From SAR202 cluster bacterium (lineage in GTDB: Bacteria > Chloroflexota > Dehalococcoidia > UBA3495), in the NCBI GenBank assembly GCA_009392075.1, contig VFHG01000311.1, forward strand, positions 1 to 5,431: a DNA stretch of 5,431 nt. Reading direction: 5' to 3'. Shown piece after piece: positions 1 through 5,418 of the stretch. The notes beneath the pieces were generated by a model. That model was not told the origin of the DNA, made no database searches, and saw only the letters and a program-made list of their open reading frames with translations. The stretch's first letter is position 1. Each line of letters opens with the position of its first letter. The translations under genes and the position numbers were made by a program.

Positions 1-217
1 GCCCCAGGTAGGTTATGGGCAGTCCCTGGCCGCCGTATTGCTCGGGGAGGGCCATTCCCAACCACCCCTGGTCCGCCATCTGTTTCCAGAGAGCGGGCGG
101 GTAGCCCAGGTCGTCCAGCTCCATCTCTCGGACCATGGCCGTGGAGACCTCTGCTTCCAGCAACTCCCGGGCCACGTTCTTAATCATTTGTTCTTCTTCA
201 GAGGGCAATATATCCAT
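1..217 (-). CDS. Acyl-CoA dehydrogenase, N-terminal part (runs off left edge)
   Basis: This is the 5' end of a second acyl-CoA dehydrogenase; 72 codons are visible before the window ends. The translation begins MDILPSEEEQMIKNVARELL, then has a Gly-Trp-Leu-Gly-Met-Ala-Leu-Pro-Glu stretch (residues 51-59) followed by Tyr-Gly-Gly-Gln-Gly (61-65). This is the helical N-terminal domain signature of the family (usually GW.G...PEEYGG.G). The ATG at 217..215 follows an AAGGA ribosome-binding site (227..223) by 5 nt, which fixes the start. Family members are FAD enzymes of about 380-400 residues that oxidise an acyl-CoA at the alpha-beta bond and reduce ETF. The catalytic part is outside the window, so activity and substrate cannot be judged. 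It lies 97 bp downstream of another dehydrogenase on the same strand, which suggests a co-transcribed pair. Family assignment is firm; substrate is unknown. Confidence 0.85.
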   Translation of the reverse strand, partial: MDILPSEEEQMIKNVARELLEAEVSTAMVREMELDDLGYPPALWKQMADQGWLGMALPEQYGGQGLPITYLG

Positions 218-316
218 GGTTATCCTTGTTTTTCGAAGTGGTCACGCAAATGACGTAACGCGTAATGTTTACTCGCCGTACCGCGCAGTGTAATAACCGC
301 GCTTTTGGCGCTGGCG

Positions 317-1519
317 CTAGCCGCGGGGCATCCCTAGGCCGCGGCGGGCCATCTGGTCGCGCATGATCTGCACGCTGCCGTGGTTGATACCCGACTGGAA
401 CGAACCCATCAGGTTGTGGGCATAGAGACCGTCTTCGATAGCCTCTTCAGACCCATTCAATAATTGGGCGTAGGGGCCCAAGATCTGGGAGATGGCCTCA
501 GTAGTCTTCACGCCGTGCTCGGGCGCCCAGACCTTCTCGGCAGAGCCCTCGTAGGTGAAGTTGCCGCCCCGGTTGACCAGCGACATACTGCGCATCGTCA
601 TCAGTCGGCAGACCTGGGCCTCGGTCCACAGCTCAGCCAACTTATCGCGGACTGCTGGGTCCTCGGCCGGAGAGTGGCCGCCAAAATCGTTCTCTTTGAC
701 CCAGTTGACGATGTCCTCATCACGGCGGACCGATATCAGATAGCGGCTGGCGCCGACGCGGTCTAGGTTCAGGCCCATGGCGCCTACGTACCAACCGCCA
801 TTCTCTTCGCCCAGCATGCAGGACGCTGGGATGCGGACGTTCTCAAAGAAGGTCTCGTTGGTGCGGACCATGCCGTAGGTGGTGCCAGGCGGGGCCGGAG
901 GGTCGCTCTGGATGGTCCACAGCGGCCTTACCGTGATTCCCGGCGTGTCCATGGGAATCAAGAAGATGGAGATGCCCCGGTGCCGGGGAGCGTCGGGGTC
1001 GGTGCGGCACATCATATAGATATGTGAGGCGTAGTGGGCGGCGGACGTGTACATTTTCTGGCCGTTAATCACGAAATCGTCACCGTCACGCACAGCCCGG
1101 CATTGCAGTCCAGCCAGGTCGGCCCCGGCCTGGGGCTCGGTGAATCCTAGCGCGAAGATAATCTCGCCGCGAATCATGCCGGGGATGAAATACTCTTTCT
1201 GTTCCTCGGTGCCGGCGGCAAGAATGGCCGGAGCGCCGCTGCCCGCGCCGCCCACGGCGATACCCCCTCTCATGAATTCTTCTTCAACGATGTACTGGTC
1301 GATGCGACTGCCGCTTTGGCCTCCGTACTCCTTAGGCCAACTGATGCCGATCCAGCCCTTATCCGCGACCTTCTTCACCAACTCGCGGTACTGAGGGCCT
1401 CGCCCCCCCTCTTCGCCGCCTTCCATCTCGTCAAGGAGATCCTGGCTGACATTGTCGTCGATAAACTTCTGGACTTGTTGACGAAGGTCTTCTTGTTCCC
1501 CTGTATATCCAAAATCCAT
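317..1519 (-). CDS. Acyl-CoA dehydrogenase family protein (complete, 400 aa)
   Basis: A full-length cytosolic FAD-dependent acyl-CoA dehydrogenase, expected to oxidise an acyl-CoA thioester and pass electrons to ETF, encoded just upstream. In order it shows an N-terminal helical domain with GWIGISWPKEYGGQSG (55-70), the middle beta-domain motif GFTEPQAGADL (125-135; family form Y/FTEP.AGSD), INGQK.YTS (151-159), FFENVRIPASCMLGEENGGW (224-243), and a C-terminal helical domain ending ARRGLGMPRG (391-400). The start at 1519 is chosen because MDFGYTGEQ is the usual N-terminus and GGAGAG (1532..1527) sits 7 nt upstream; an in-frame ATG at 1585 would add 22 atypical residues. Two oddities stand out. 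LNLDR (250-254) has Asp253 where many relatives have the Glu of L..ER, and the usual GGTSEIQR near the C-terminus is changed to NHGSVQIMR (379-387). It resembles the FadE/CaiA-like side of the family. Substrate unknown. Confidence 0.93.
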   Translation of the reverse strand: MDFGYTGEQEDLRQQVQKFIDDNVSQDLLDEMEGGEEGGRGPQYRELVKKVADKGWIGISWPKEYGGQSGSRIDQYIVEEEFMRGGIAVGGAGSGAPAILAAGTEEQKEYFIPGMIRGEIIFALGFTEPQAGADLAGLQCRAVRDGDDFVINGQKMYTSAAHYASHIYMMCRTDPDAPRHRGISIFLIPMDTPGITVRPLWTIQSDPPAPPGTTYGMVRTNETFFENVRIPASCMLGEENGGWYVGAMGLNLDRVGASRYLISVRRDEDIVNWVKENDFGGHSPAEDPAVRDKLAELWTEAQVCRLMTMRSMSLVNRGGNFTYEGSAEKVWAPEHGVKTTEAISQILGPYAQLLNGSEEAIEDGLYAHNLMGSFQSGINHGSVQIMRDQMARRGLGMPRG

Positions 1520-1593
1520 TCTGTGACTCTCCAATCCTCGGTGAAAACTGGACTCTGTAGCTAAACGAAAGCCCCTCATGTTCACGCCTTGCC

Positions 1594-1622
1594 ATTTTCC
1601 TGTGCCACGGAATCAGTGTCAA
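1594..1622 (-). promoter_or_regulatory. Putative internal promoter upstream of the acyl-CoA dehydrogenase
   Basis: Read on the minus strand, a perfect TTGACA (1622..1617) is followed after 17 nt by GAAAAT (1599..1594), which matches 4 of 6 positions of TATAAT. It lies in the 123-bp gap between the ETF fusion and the dehydrogenase, where a secondary promoter would let the two dehydrogenase genes be expressed apart from pncB and ETF. The predicted start of transcription is near 1587. This rests on sequence match only; the -10 is mediocre. Confidence 0.4.
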
Positions 1623-1642
1623 GTAATACGAGGCCGTGCGGT

Positions 1643-3496
1643 CTACTTGGCGGCTGGACTCAACTCCAGCAATATCGGCCGTAGTTCTTCCATCAGCGGA
1701 GGCAAGAACTCCTCCCAATCGCCGACGATGCCGAAGTCGGACGAGCGGAACATCACCGCCCGCCGGTTGGTGTTGATGGAGATGATGACCCCGGCCCTCT
1801 GCAGTCCAACCGTGTGGTTGAAGGCGCCGCGGATGCCCACCGATATATAAACGGTGGGGGCGATGGCGCGGCCGCTGATGCCAACCTGGACCTGCTGCGG
1901 CAGCCACCCCTCGTGAATAACGTCTCTCGTAGTAGCCAGGGTCGCTCCGACAGACCGGGCCATCTCTTGCACCTTGGCAAGGCCTTCCAGTCCCCCAACC
2001 CCCATACCTACCCCCACCACAACCGGGGCATTGGCCAGTATCAAGCCGATTTGGTCTTCCTGAATCTCCTCTTTCAATAAACGGACATCCGGTCCGTTGT
2101 ACGGTAGCGCCGGTATCTGTTCCACGGTGGCGGCCGCTCCGGGCTCGGGCGCGGCGGGTGTGAGCAGGCCTGGCCGCAAGGTCACTAGGTTGGGCAACGT
2201 CTTGGATAGGATGGGCGCCACAACGTTGCCACCCAAGGCCGGTTTCAATTGCACCAGCCGTCCTTCCTCATCGATCTCGAGGTCGTTGGCATCCCCGGTC
2301 AGACCCAACTTCAGACGGGCGGCAAGCCGAGACGCCAGATCTCGACCGTCGGCGGTGGAAGCGAACAGGATCGCGTAAGGACTCTCCTTGCTTACGGCTT
2401 CGGCAAAGGAATTTCCAACAGCCATGCCGCAAACCAGTCCTAATTCAGAGTTATCCAGCACCAGCACCCGGTCAGCCGCTTGTGTAGCCAACTCCGTTAC
2501 GGTTTCTTCGTTTTGGGGCGCGATCAACACCGCCACGACCTCGCTCTTGGTGTACTGAGTCAGTTCCCGGGCTTTGCCCAGCATCTCGTGGGTCACGGCA
2601 GCCAACCCCTGGTGCGTGTTCTCTGCCACCACCCAGATGCTTTGGTCTTTGCTGTGTGGGTAACGAGGCAACGTTATCGGCTCGGCAGCATCGCCGGCTT
2701 CATCAGCGAGCTCGGCCAAGCGGTGCCGCAACGCGTCGGCAGCCTGTTTCGCAGCGTCTTCCGGCGTGGATTCTTCCAGCAGTATCCCCAGACGGTTGGG
2801 CTCCACCAAACGTATCTCGTCCACCCACGTGGGCGAGCCTTCGGACCCAAACTGGCTAAGGTCGGATGATAGGTCGGCGGCAGACACTTCCTCGAAGGAA
2901 ATGCCCTCGGCCCGTTCCATCTGATCCCTGTCCGGGTAAAGCTCGGGGGCCACGCCCTCGGTTACGCAGACGAGCACTGGTAAATCGCATTGGATAGTCT
3001 GCAGGCCATCATCGGTGATGCGTTCTGCAATAACCGACTTTCCATCATCGCTTAGATCAAGCTTCCGAACATGACTGATATGGGGCAGACCCATCAACTC
3101 GGCGGTCTCCGGTCCTACTTGCCCCGTGTCGCCGTCGGCGCTGTTGCGGCCGCAGATGATCAGGTCGGGATTCTCCCGCTGTAGCGCCAAGGCCAAGGCG
3201 CGCGAGGTGGCCAAAGTGTCGGATCCGGCAAGGGCGCGGTCTGAGATCAACACCGAGCGGTCAGCGCCCAGGGCCACACAGTTAGTCAACCCTTCTGCAG
3301 CCCCCGGCGGGCCCATGGAGATGACGACAACCTCGTCATCCGAAGAATTCTTCAGTTCAACTGCTCGAACTAGGCCCAACAGATCAAAAGGATTGACCTC
3401 TGATGGAACTCCTTCGCGAATAATCGTCTTAGACTCGTAATCGAATTGGATACGCGCGATGATGGGCACGTATTTCATGCATACGGCAATCTTCAT
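1643..3496 (-). CDS. Fused electron transfer flavoprotein, beta-alpha (EtfB-EtfA) single chain
   Basis: One uninterrupted 617-residue reading frame holds both ETF subunits, which normally are separate proteins of about 255 and 320 residues. ETF accepts electrons from acyl-CoA dehydrogenases and passes them to a quinone reductase or other acceptor in the cytosol. The beta part (about 1-262) has MKIAVCMKYVP, REGVPSEVNPFD (27-38), the nucleotide-site loop SADGDTGQVGPE (119-130), and the ETF-beta signature around AERITDDGLQTIQCDLPVLVC (157-177). An acidic, Ala-rich linker (about 263-285) leads to the alpha part, which opens IWVVAENTHQGLAAVTHEML (287-306) and continues GRDLASRLAARL (384-395), KPALGGNVVAPI (418-429), then the FAD domain with QVQVGISGRAIAP (535-547), VGIRGAFNH (553-561) and DFGIVGDW (587-594). 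The alpha motif Arg (SGGRG) is Met498 here. The ribosome-binding site is weak (GAGG at 3512..3509, 12 nt from ATG), but the N-terminus is canonical. Bifurcating or not cannot be decided by eye. Confidence 0.95.
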   Translation of the reverse strand: MKIAVCMKYVPIIARIQFDYESKTIIREGVPSEVNPFDLLGLVRAVELKNSSDDEVVVISMGPPGAAEGLTNCVALGADRSVLISDRALAGSDTLATSRALALALQRENPDLIICGRNSADGDTGQVGPETAELMGLPHISHVRKLDLSDDGKSVIAERITDDGLQTIQCDLPVLVCVTEGVAPELYPDRDQMERAEGISFEEVSAADLSSDLSQFGSEGSPTWVDEIRLVEPNRLGILLEESTPEDAAKQAADALRHRLAELADEAGDAAEPITLPRYPHSKDQSIWVVAENTHQGLAAVTHEMLGKARELTQYTKSEVVAVLIAPQNEETVTELATQAADRVLVLDNSELGLVCGMAVGNSFAEAVSKESPYAILFASTADGRDLASRLAARLKLGLTGDANDLEIDEEGRLVQLKPALGGNVVAPILSKTLPNLVTLRPGLLTPAAPEPGAAATVEQIPALPYNGPDVRLLKEEIQEDQIGLILANAPVVVGVGMGVGGLEGLAKVQEMARSVGATLATTRDVIHEGWLPQQVQVGISGRAIAPTVYISVGIRGAFNHTVGLQRAGVIISINTNRRAVMFRSSDFGIVGDWEEFLPPLMEELRPILLELSPAAK

Positions 3497-3551
3497 AGAT
3501 CAGGTGCGCCTCTGTTTTGGATTGGGTGACGGGTCCGCTAAATTTTCGGGC

Positions 3552-4937
3552 CTAATCGCTGTCTGAAACGTTGACGCCTAGAGCTTCTTCCCGGACCTCC
3601 GAGGTTAGGCGTTCCAGCTTTCCGCTGATGGACACGGGGAATCGGGGGGGATTATTAAGGACTTTGAACCTGCCGTCCAGTGAGCTAAAGTCTTCTTGAA
3701 ACGTCTTTCTAACCTCTTCTAAAGTAACTGGCTGTCCGGTCCTCTTTCCGTTCCTCATGACTTCTTCAAGTAGCGGCAGCCCGCCGGGAAGTTCTTCGTC
3801 GTGTAAGGCGATGATGTCCTTGGCGAACATGCCGTTGGCGTCTTTGGTCCGGAAGACCTGCTTGGCCCCCGGCAGGGACACCTTATCGGGACTGAGCTTC
3901 ATAACCGGCCGGTCGTCGAAGCAGACCAGTTTGTAGGCCATGTCCGACCAGGGGGCGTCGGCCGACACTCCGGCTTTGGTGCCAACGCCGAACAGGTCGA
4001 TGGGGGCTCCCTCGTTGACTAGGGTCTCGAGTTCGTATTCGTCCAGCCCGCCGCTGGCCAGTATCTTGACATCATCAAAACCCGATTCGTCCAATATCTT
4101 GCGCACCTTGCGGCTTAGGTCGTCAAAGTCTCCGGAGTCAAGACGCACGGCCATCAGGCGTGTGCCGCCGGCCTCCATCTCTTTGGCCACCTGCACTGCG
4201 TTCCACGTGCCGGCGATGGTGTCGTAGGTATCCAACAGCAGGATGGTCCGGTCTGGGAATGAGGCAGCGTAGGCCCGGAATGCCGCCAACTCCGAGGGAA
4301 AACTGGATATGAAAGAGTGCGCCATGGTGCCCGCCGGAGGCATACCGTAGAGACTGGCGGCCAGCACGTTGCTGGTGGAACTGAACCCTGCGATGTAGCT
4401 GGCGCGGGCCATCTTAAGCGCGGCGTCGGTGCCCTGGGTGCGCCGGGAGGCGAAGTCTGCGATGCCCCGTCCTTTAGCGGCCCAAACACACCGTGCGGCC
4501 TTGGTGGCAAGCATGCTCTGGAGATTGACCTGGTTGATGATGAACGTTTCCGCCAGTTGGGCCTCTATCAGTGGAGCTGTGATCTCCACCGCCGGTTCGT
4601 CAGTGAAATAGAGACGTCCCTCGGGAATGGCCCGGACGCTGCCGGTGAAGCGGACTCCGCTCAGATACTCCAGGAAGTCATCGGAGAAGATGCCCGTAGC
4701 CCGCAGGTAGTCGATGGCGCGTTCACTGAAGTTCAGGTTGGAGAGGTAGTCCAGCACGTCTTCCAGCCCCGCGGAAACGAAATAAGCGCGGTTGGGCGGG
4801 TAGGTCCGGGTGAACAGGCTAAAAGTGGCGGTCGCCGACATTCCCTGGCGCAAGAACGCTTGGGACATGGTCAATTCATACAGGTCGGTGAACAGACCGA
4901 GGTCATCCCCTGGCAGCGGTAATTTAGGTGCGGTCAT
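3552..4937 (-). CDS. pncB: Nicotinate phosphoribosyltransferase
   Basis: Makes nicotinate mononucleotide from nicotinate and PRPP, coupled to ATP hydrolysis: the entry step of the Preiss-Handler route to NAD, in the cytosol. The 461-residue protein is of normal family length. Visible motifs are FTDLYELTMSQAF (16-28), INQVNLQSMLATKAAR (134-149), DFASRRTQG (161-169), AGFSSTSNVLAASLYG (183-198), GTMAHS (203-208) with His207 at the position of the transiently phosphorylated histidine, LLLDTYDT (233-240), RLDSGD (265-270), ILASGGLDE (292-300) and FGVGT (316-320). No key residue is obviously missing. It is the first gene after a strong promoter and is followed by the ETF fusion after 55 bp, so the two are probably co-transcribed. 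The start at 4937 gives the usual short lead-in before the FTDLYELTM motif. Only a weak CGGA lies upstream as a possible ribosome-binding site, within a small inverted repeat (4942-4952). Confidence 0.95.
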   Translation of the reverse strand: MTAPKLPLPGDDLGLFTDLYELTMSQAFLRQGMSATATFSLFTRTYPPNRAYFVSAGLEDVLDYLSNLNFSERAIDYLRATGIFSDDFLEYLSGVRFTGSVRAIPEGRLYFTDEPAVEITAPLIEAQLAETFIINQVNLQSMLATKAARCVWAAKGRGIADFASRRTQGTDAALKMARASYIAGFSSTSNVLAASLYGMPPAGTMAHSFISSFPSELAAFRAYAASFPDRTILLLDTYDTIAGTWNAVQVAKEMEAGGTRLMAVRLDSGDFDDLSRKVRKILDESGFDDVKILASGGLDEYELETLVNEGAPIDLFGVGTKAGVSADAPWSDMAYKLVCFDDRPVMKLSPDKVSLPGAKQVFRTKDANGMFAKDIIALHDEELPGGLPLLEEVMRNGKRTGQPVTLEEVRKTFQEDFSSLDGRFKVLNNPPRFPVSISGKLERLTSEVREEALGVNVSDSD

Positions 4938-4941
4938 CTAG

Positions 4942-4952
4942 TCCGTAACGGA
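4942..4952. repeat. Small inverted repeat just upstream of the pncB start
   Basis: An 11-bp palindrome with a single central base (TCCGT-A-ACGGA) ends 5 nt before the pncB ATG. In RNA it could form a 4-bp stem with a 3-nt loop that would include the only GGA near the start codon. It may affect translation or be a chance palindrome. Confidence 0.3.
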
Positions 4953-4981
4953 GCGAGTAGATTAGGTTTAGGTTAGCGCGT

Positions 4982-5011
4982 ATTATGTTGGCGATTCGAA
5001 GTTGATGTCAA
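4982..5011 (-). promoter_or_regulatory. Promoter of the pncB-ETF-ACAD operon
   Basis: On the minus strand a perfect TTGACA (5011..5006) is followed after 18 nt by CATAAT (4987..4982), which matches TATAAT at 5 of 6 positions. This is a near-consensus housekeeping-sigma promoter. Its predicted transcription start is near 4975, leaving a leader of about 38 nt before the pncB ATG. The -35 overlaps a near-palindrome, GTTGA-TG-TCAAC (5001-5012), which could be an operator. I do not recognise it as the site of a known NAD-pathway regulator. Confidence 0.65.
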
Positions 5012-5012
5012 C
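5001..5012. promoter_or_regulatory. Inverted repeat over the pncB promoter -35 (possible operator)
   Basis: Two 5-bp arms, GTTGA and TCAAC, are separated by 2 bp and cover the -35 hexamer of the minus-strand promoter. A repressor bound here would block that promoter. The arms partly follow from the TTGACA hexamer itself, so the palindrome may be coincidental. Confidence 0.25.
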
Positions 5013-5068
5013 TGATGTTGAGCGTGGGTTACGCCTAAGTAATGCCGGGCCTTCCAGAGCGGTTCTTC

Positions 5069-5097
5069 TTGACACCGTGACAGCGCCTTAGTAACAT
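5069..5097 (+). promoter_or_regulatory. Promoter of the SAM riboswitch leader
   Basis: A perfect TTGACA (5069-5074) is followed after exactly 17 nt by TAACAT (5092-5097), which matches 4 of 6 positions of TATAAT. Transcription would start near 5104, about 42 nt before the riboswitch aptamer. The position directly upstream of a riboswitch on the same strand makes this call much stronger than the hexamers alone. Confidence 0.65.
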
Positions 5098-5145
5098 TTA
5101 AACGACCCAAAAAGCACGCTTAAAAATCGATAGGCAACTCAAAAA

Positions 5146-5279
5146 CCCTTATCCAGAACGGCAGAGGGGACGGCCCGATGAAGCCTGGCAACCGGTCTTA
5201 GTCCGTTTAGACGGGCGAGGATACGGTGCTAACTCCGGCGCCTGGCGTTGGTCAATCGACGGCAGGCGAAAGATGAGGG
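5146..5279 (+). promoter_or_regulatory. SAM-I (S-box) riboswitch aptamer
   Basis: A riboswitch that binds S-adenosylmethionine, built as a four-way junction. P1 pairs 5146-5153 (CCCTTATC) with 5272-5279 (GATGAGGG), eight pairs with one G-U wobble. The conserved core follows: CAGA...CAGAGGGGACGGCCCGATGA for the P2 kink-turn and pseudoknot region, then GGCAACC (5187-5193), the P3 hairpin with GTCCGT/ACGGGC (5201-5206 and 5211-5216), GGTGCTAACTCC in the J3/4 region, and P4 with CGCCTG/CAGGCG (5239-5244 and 5263-5268), capped by an inner CGTTG/CGACG stem. It closes with GAAAGATGAG. These are the diagnostic S-box elements, and nothing conserved appears missing. High SAM is expected to stabilise P1 and shut off the downstream gene. 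Confidence 0.96.
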
Positions 5280-5306
5280 GGGCTCAGTATATCTGTGAGC
5301 TTCTCT
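5276..5306 (+). promoter_or_regulatory. Antiterminator hairpin of the SAM riboswitch
   Basis: Bases 5276-5286 can pair with 5296-5306 (11 pairs, three of them G-U), with a 9-nt loop (5287-5295). Its left arm uses the 3' strand of aptamer helix P1 and its right arm uses the 5' arm of the terminator, so it excludes both. It should form when SAM is scarce and allow read-through. Deduced by hand pairing, not by energy calculation. Confidence 0.75.
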
Positions 5307-5322
5307 TTAGAGAGGCTTTTTT
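5298..5322 (+). terminator. Intrinsic terminator of the SAM riboswitch
   Basis: AGCTTCTC (5298-5305) pairs with GAGAGGCT (5310-5317) across a TTTA loop, eight pairs with one wobble, and is followed directly by a run of T to 5322. This is a standard Rho-independent terminator, placed 18 nt after the aptamer. It fits the OFF state of a SAM-I transcription attenuator. Confidence 0.9.
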
Positions 5323-5418
5323 AATGTTTGAGACCGGGCGTTTTGTTTCGGTGAGATGCTTTTAAATTTTTTGAGACCTGTCTAGGAACCCCGGCTAAAT
5401 TTCCTGGGAGCATACCCG

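Noticed and set aside
218..316. Terminator between the two dehydrogenase genes
   Set aside because: The only hairpin I see is a 4-bp GCGC stem (299-302 with 308-311) without a following T run on the minus strand. I see no convincing terminator or promoter in this gap.
1520..1585. N-terminal extension of the acyl-CoA dehydrogenase to the upstream ATG
   Set aside because: The 22 extra residues do not resemble the family, while the ATG at 1519 has a GGAGAG site at good spacing and a standard N-terminus. Kept only as a side note in the findings.
1431..1907. 158-codon minus-strand frame spanning the ETF end and the dehydrogenase start
   Set aside because: It is out of frame with two strongly recognisable genes, begins inside the ETF alpha domain, and its Arg- and His-rich translation looks non-biological.
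2480..2869. 129-codon plus-strand frame inside the ETF fusion
   Set aside because: It is antisense to conserved ETF coding sequence, with no ribosome-binding site of note and no recognisable domain.
4317..4922. 201-codon open frame on the plus strand opposite pncB
   Set aside because: It lies wholly inside pncB on the other strand, its translation shows no family motif, and pncB is unmistakable. It is a shadow of GC-rich codon use.
5327..5378. Direct repeat TTTGAGACC (5327-5335 and 5370-5378) and short frames after the riboswitch terminator
   Set aside because: Nine-base repeats in a T-rich leader are easily chance. The ATG at 5324-5326 opens only 13 codons with no ribosome-binding site, so I do not call a leader peptide.
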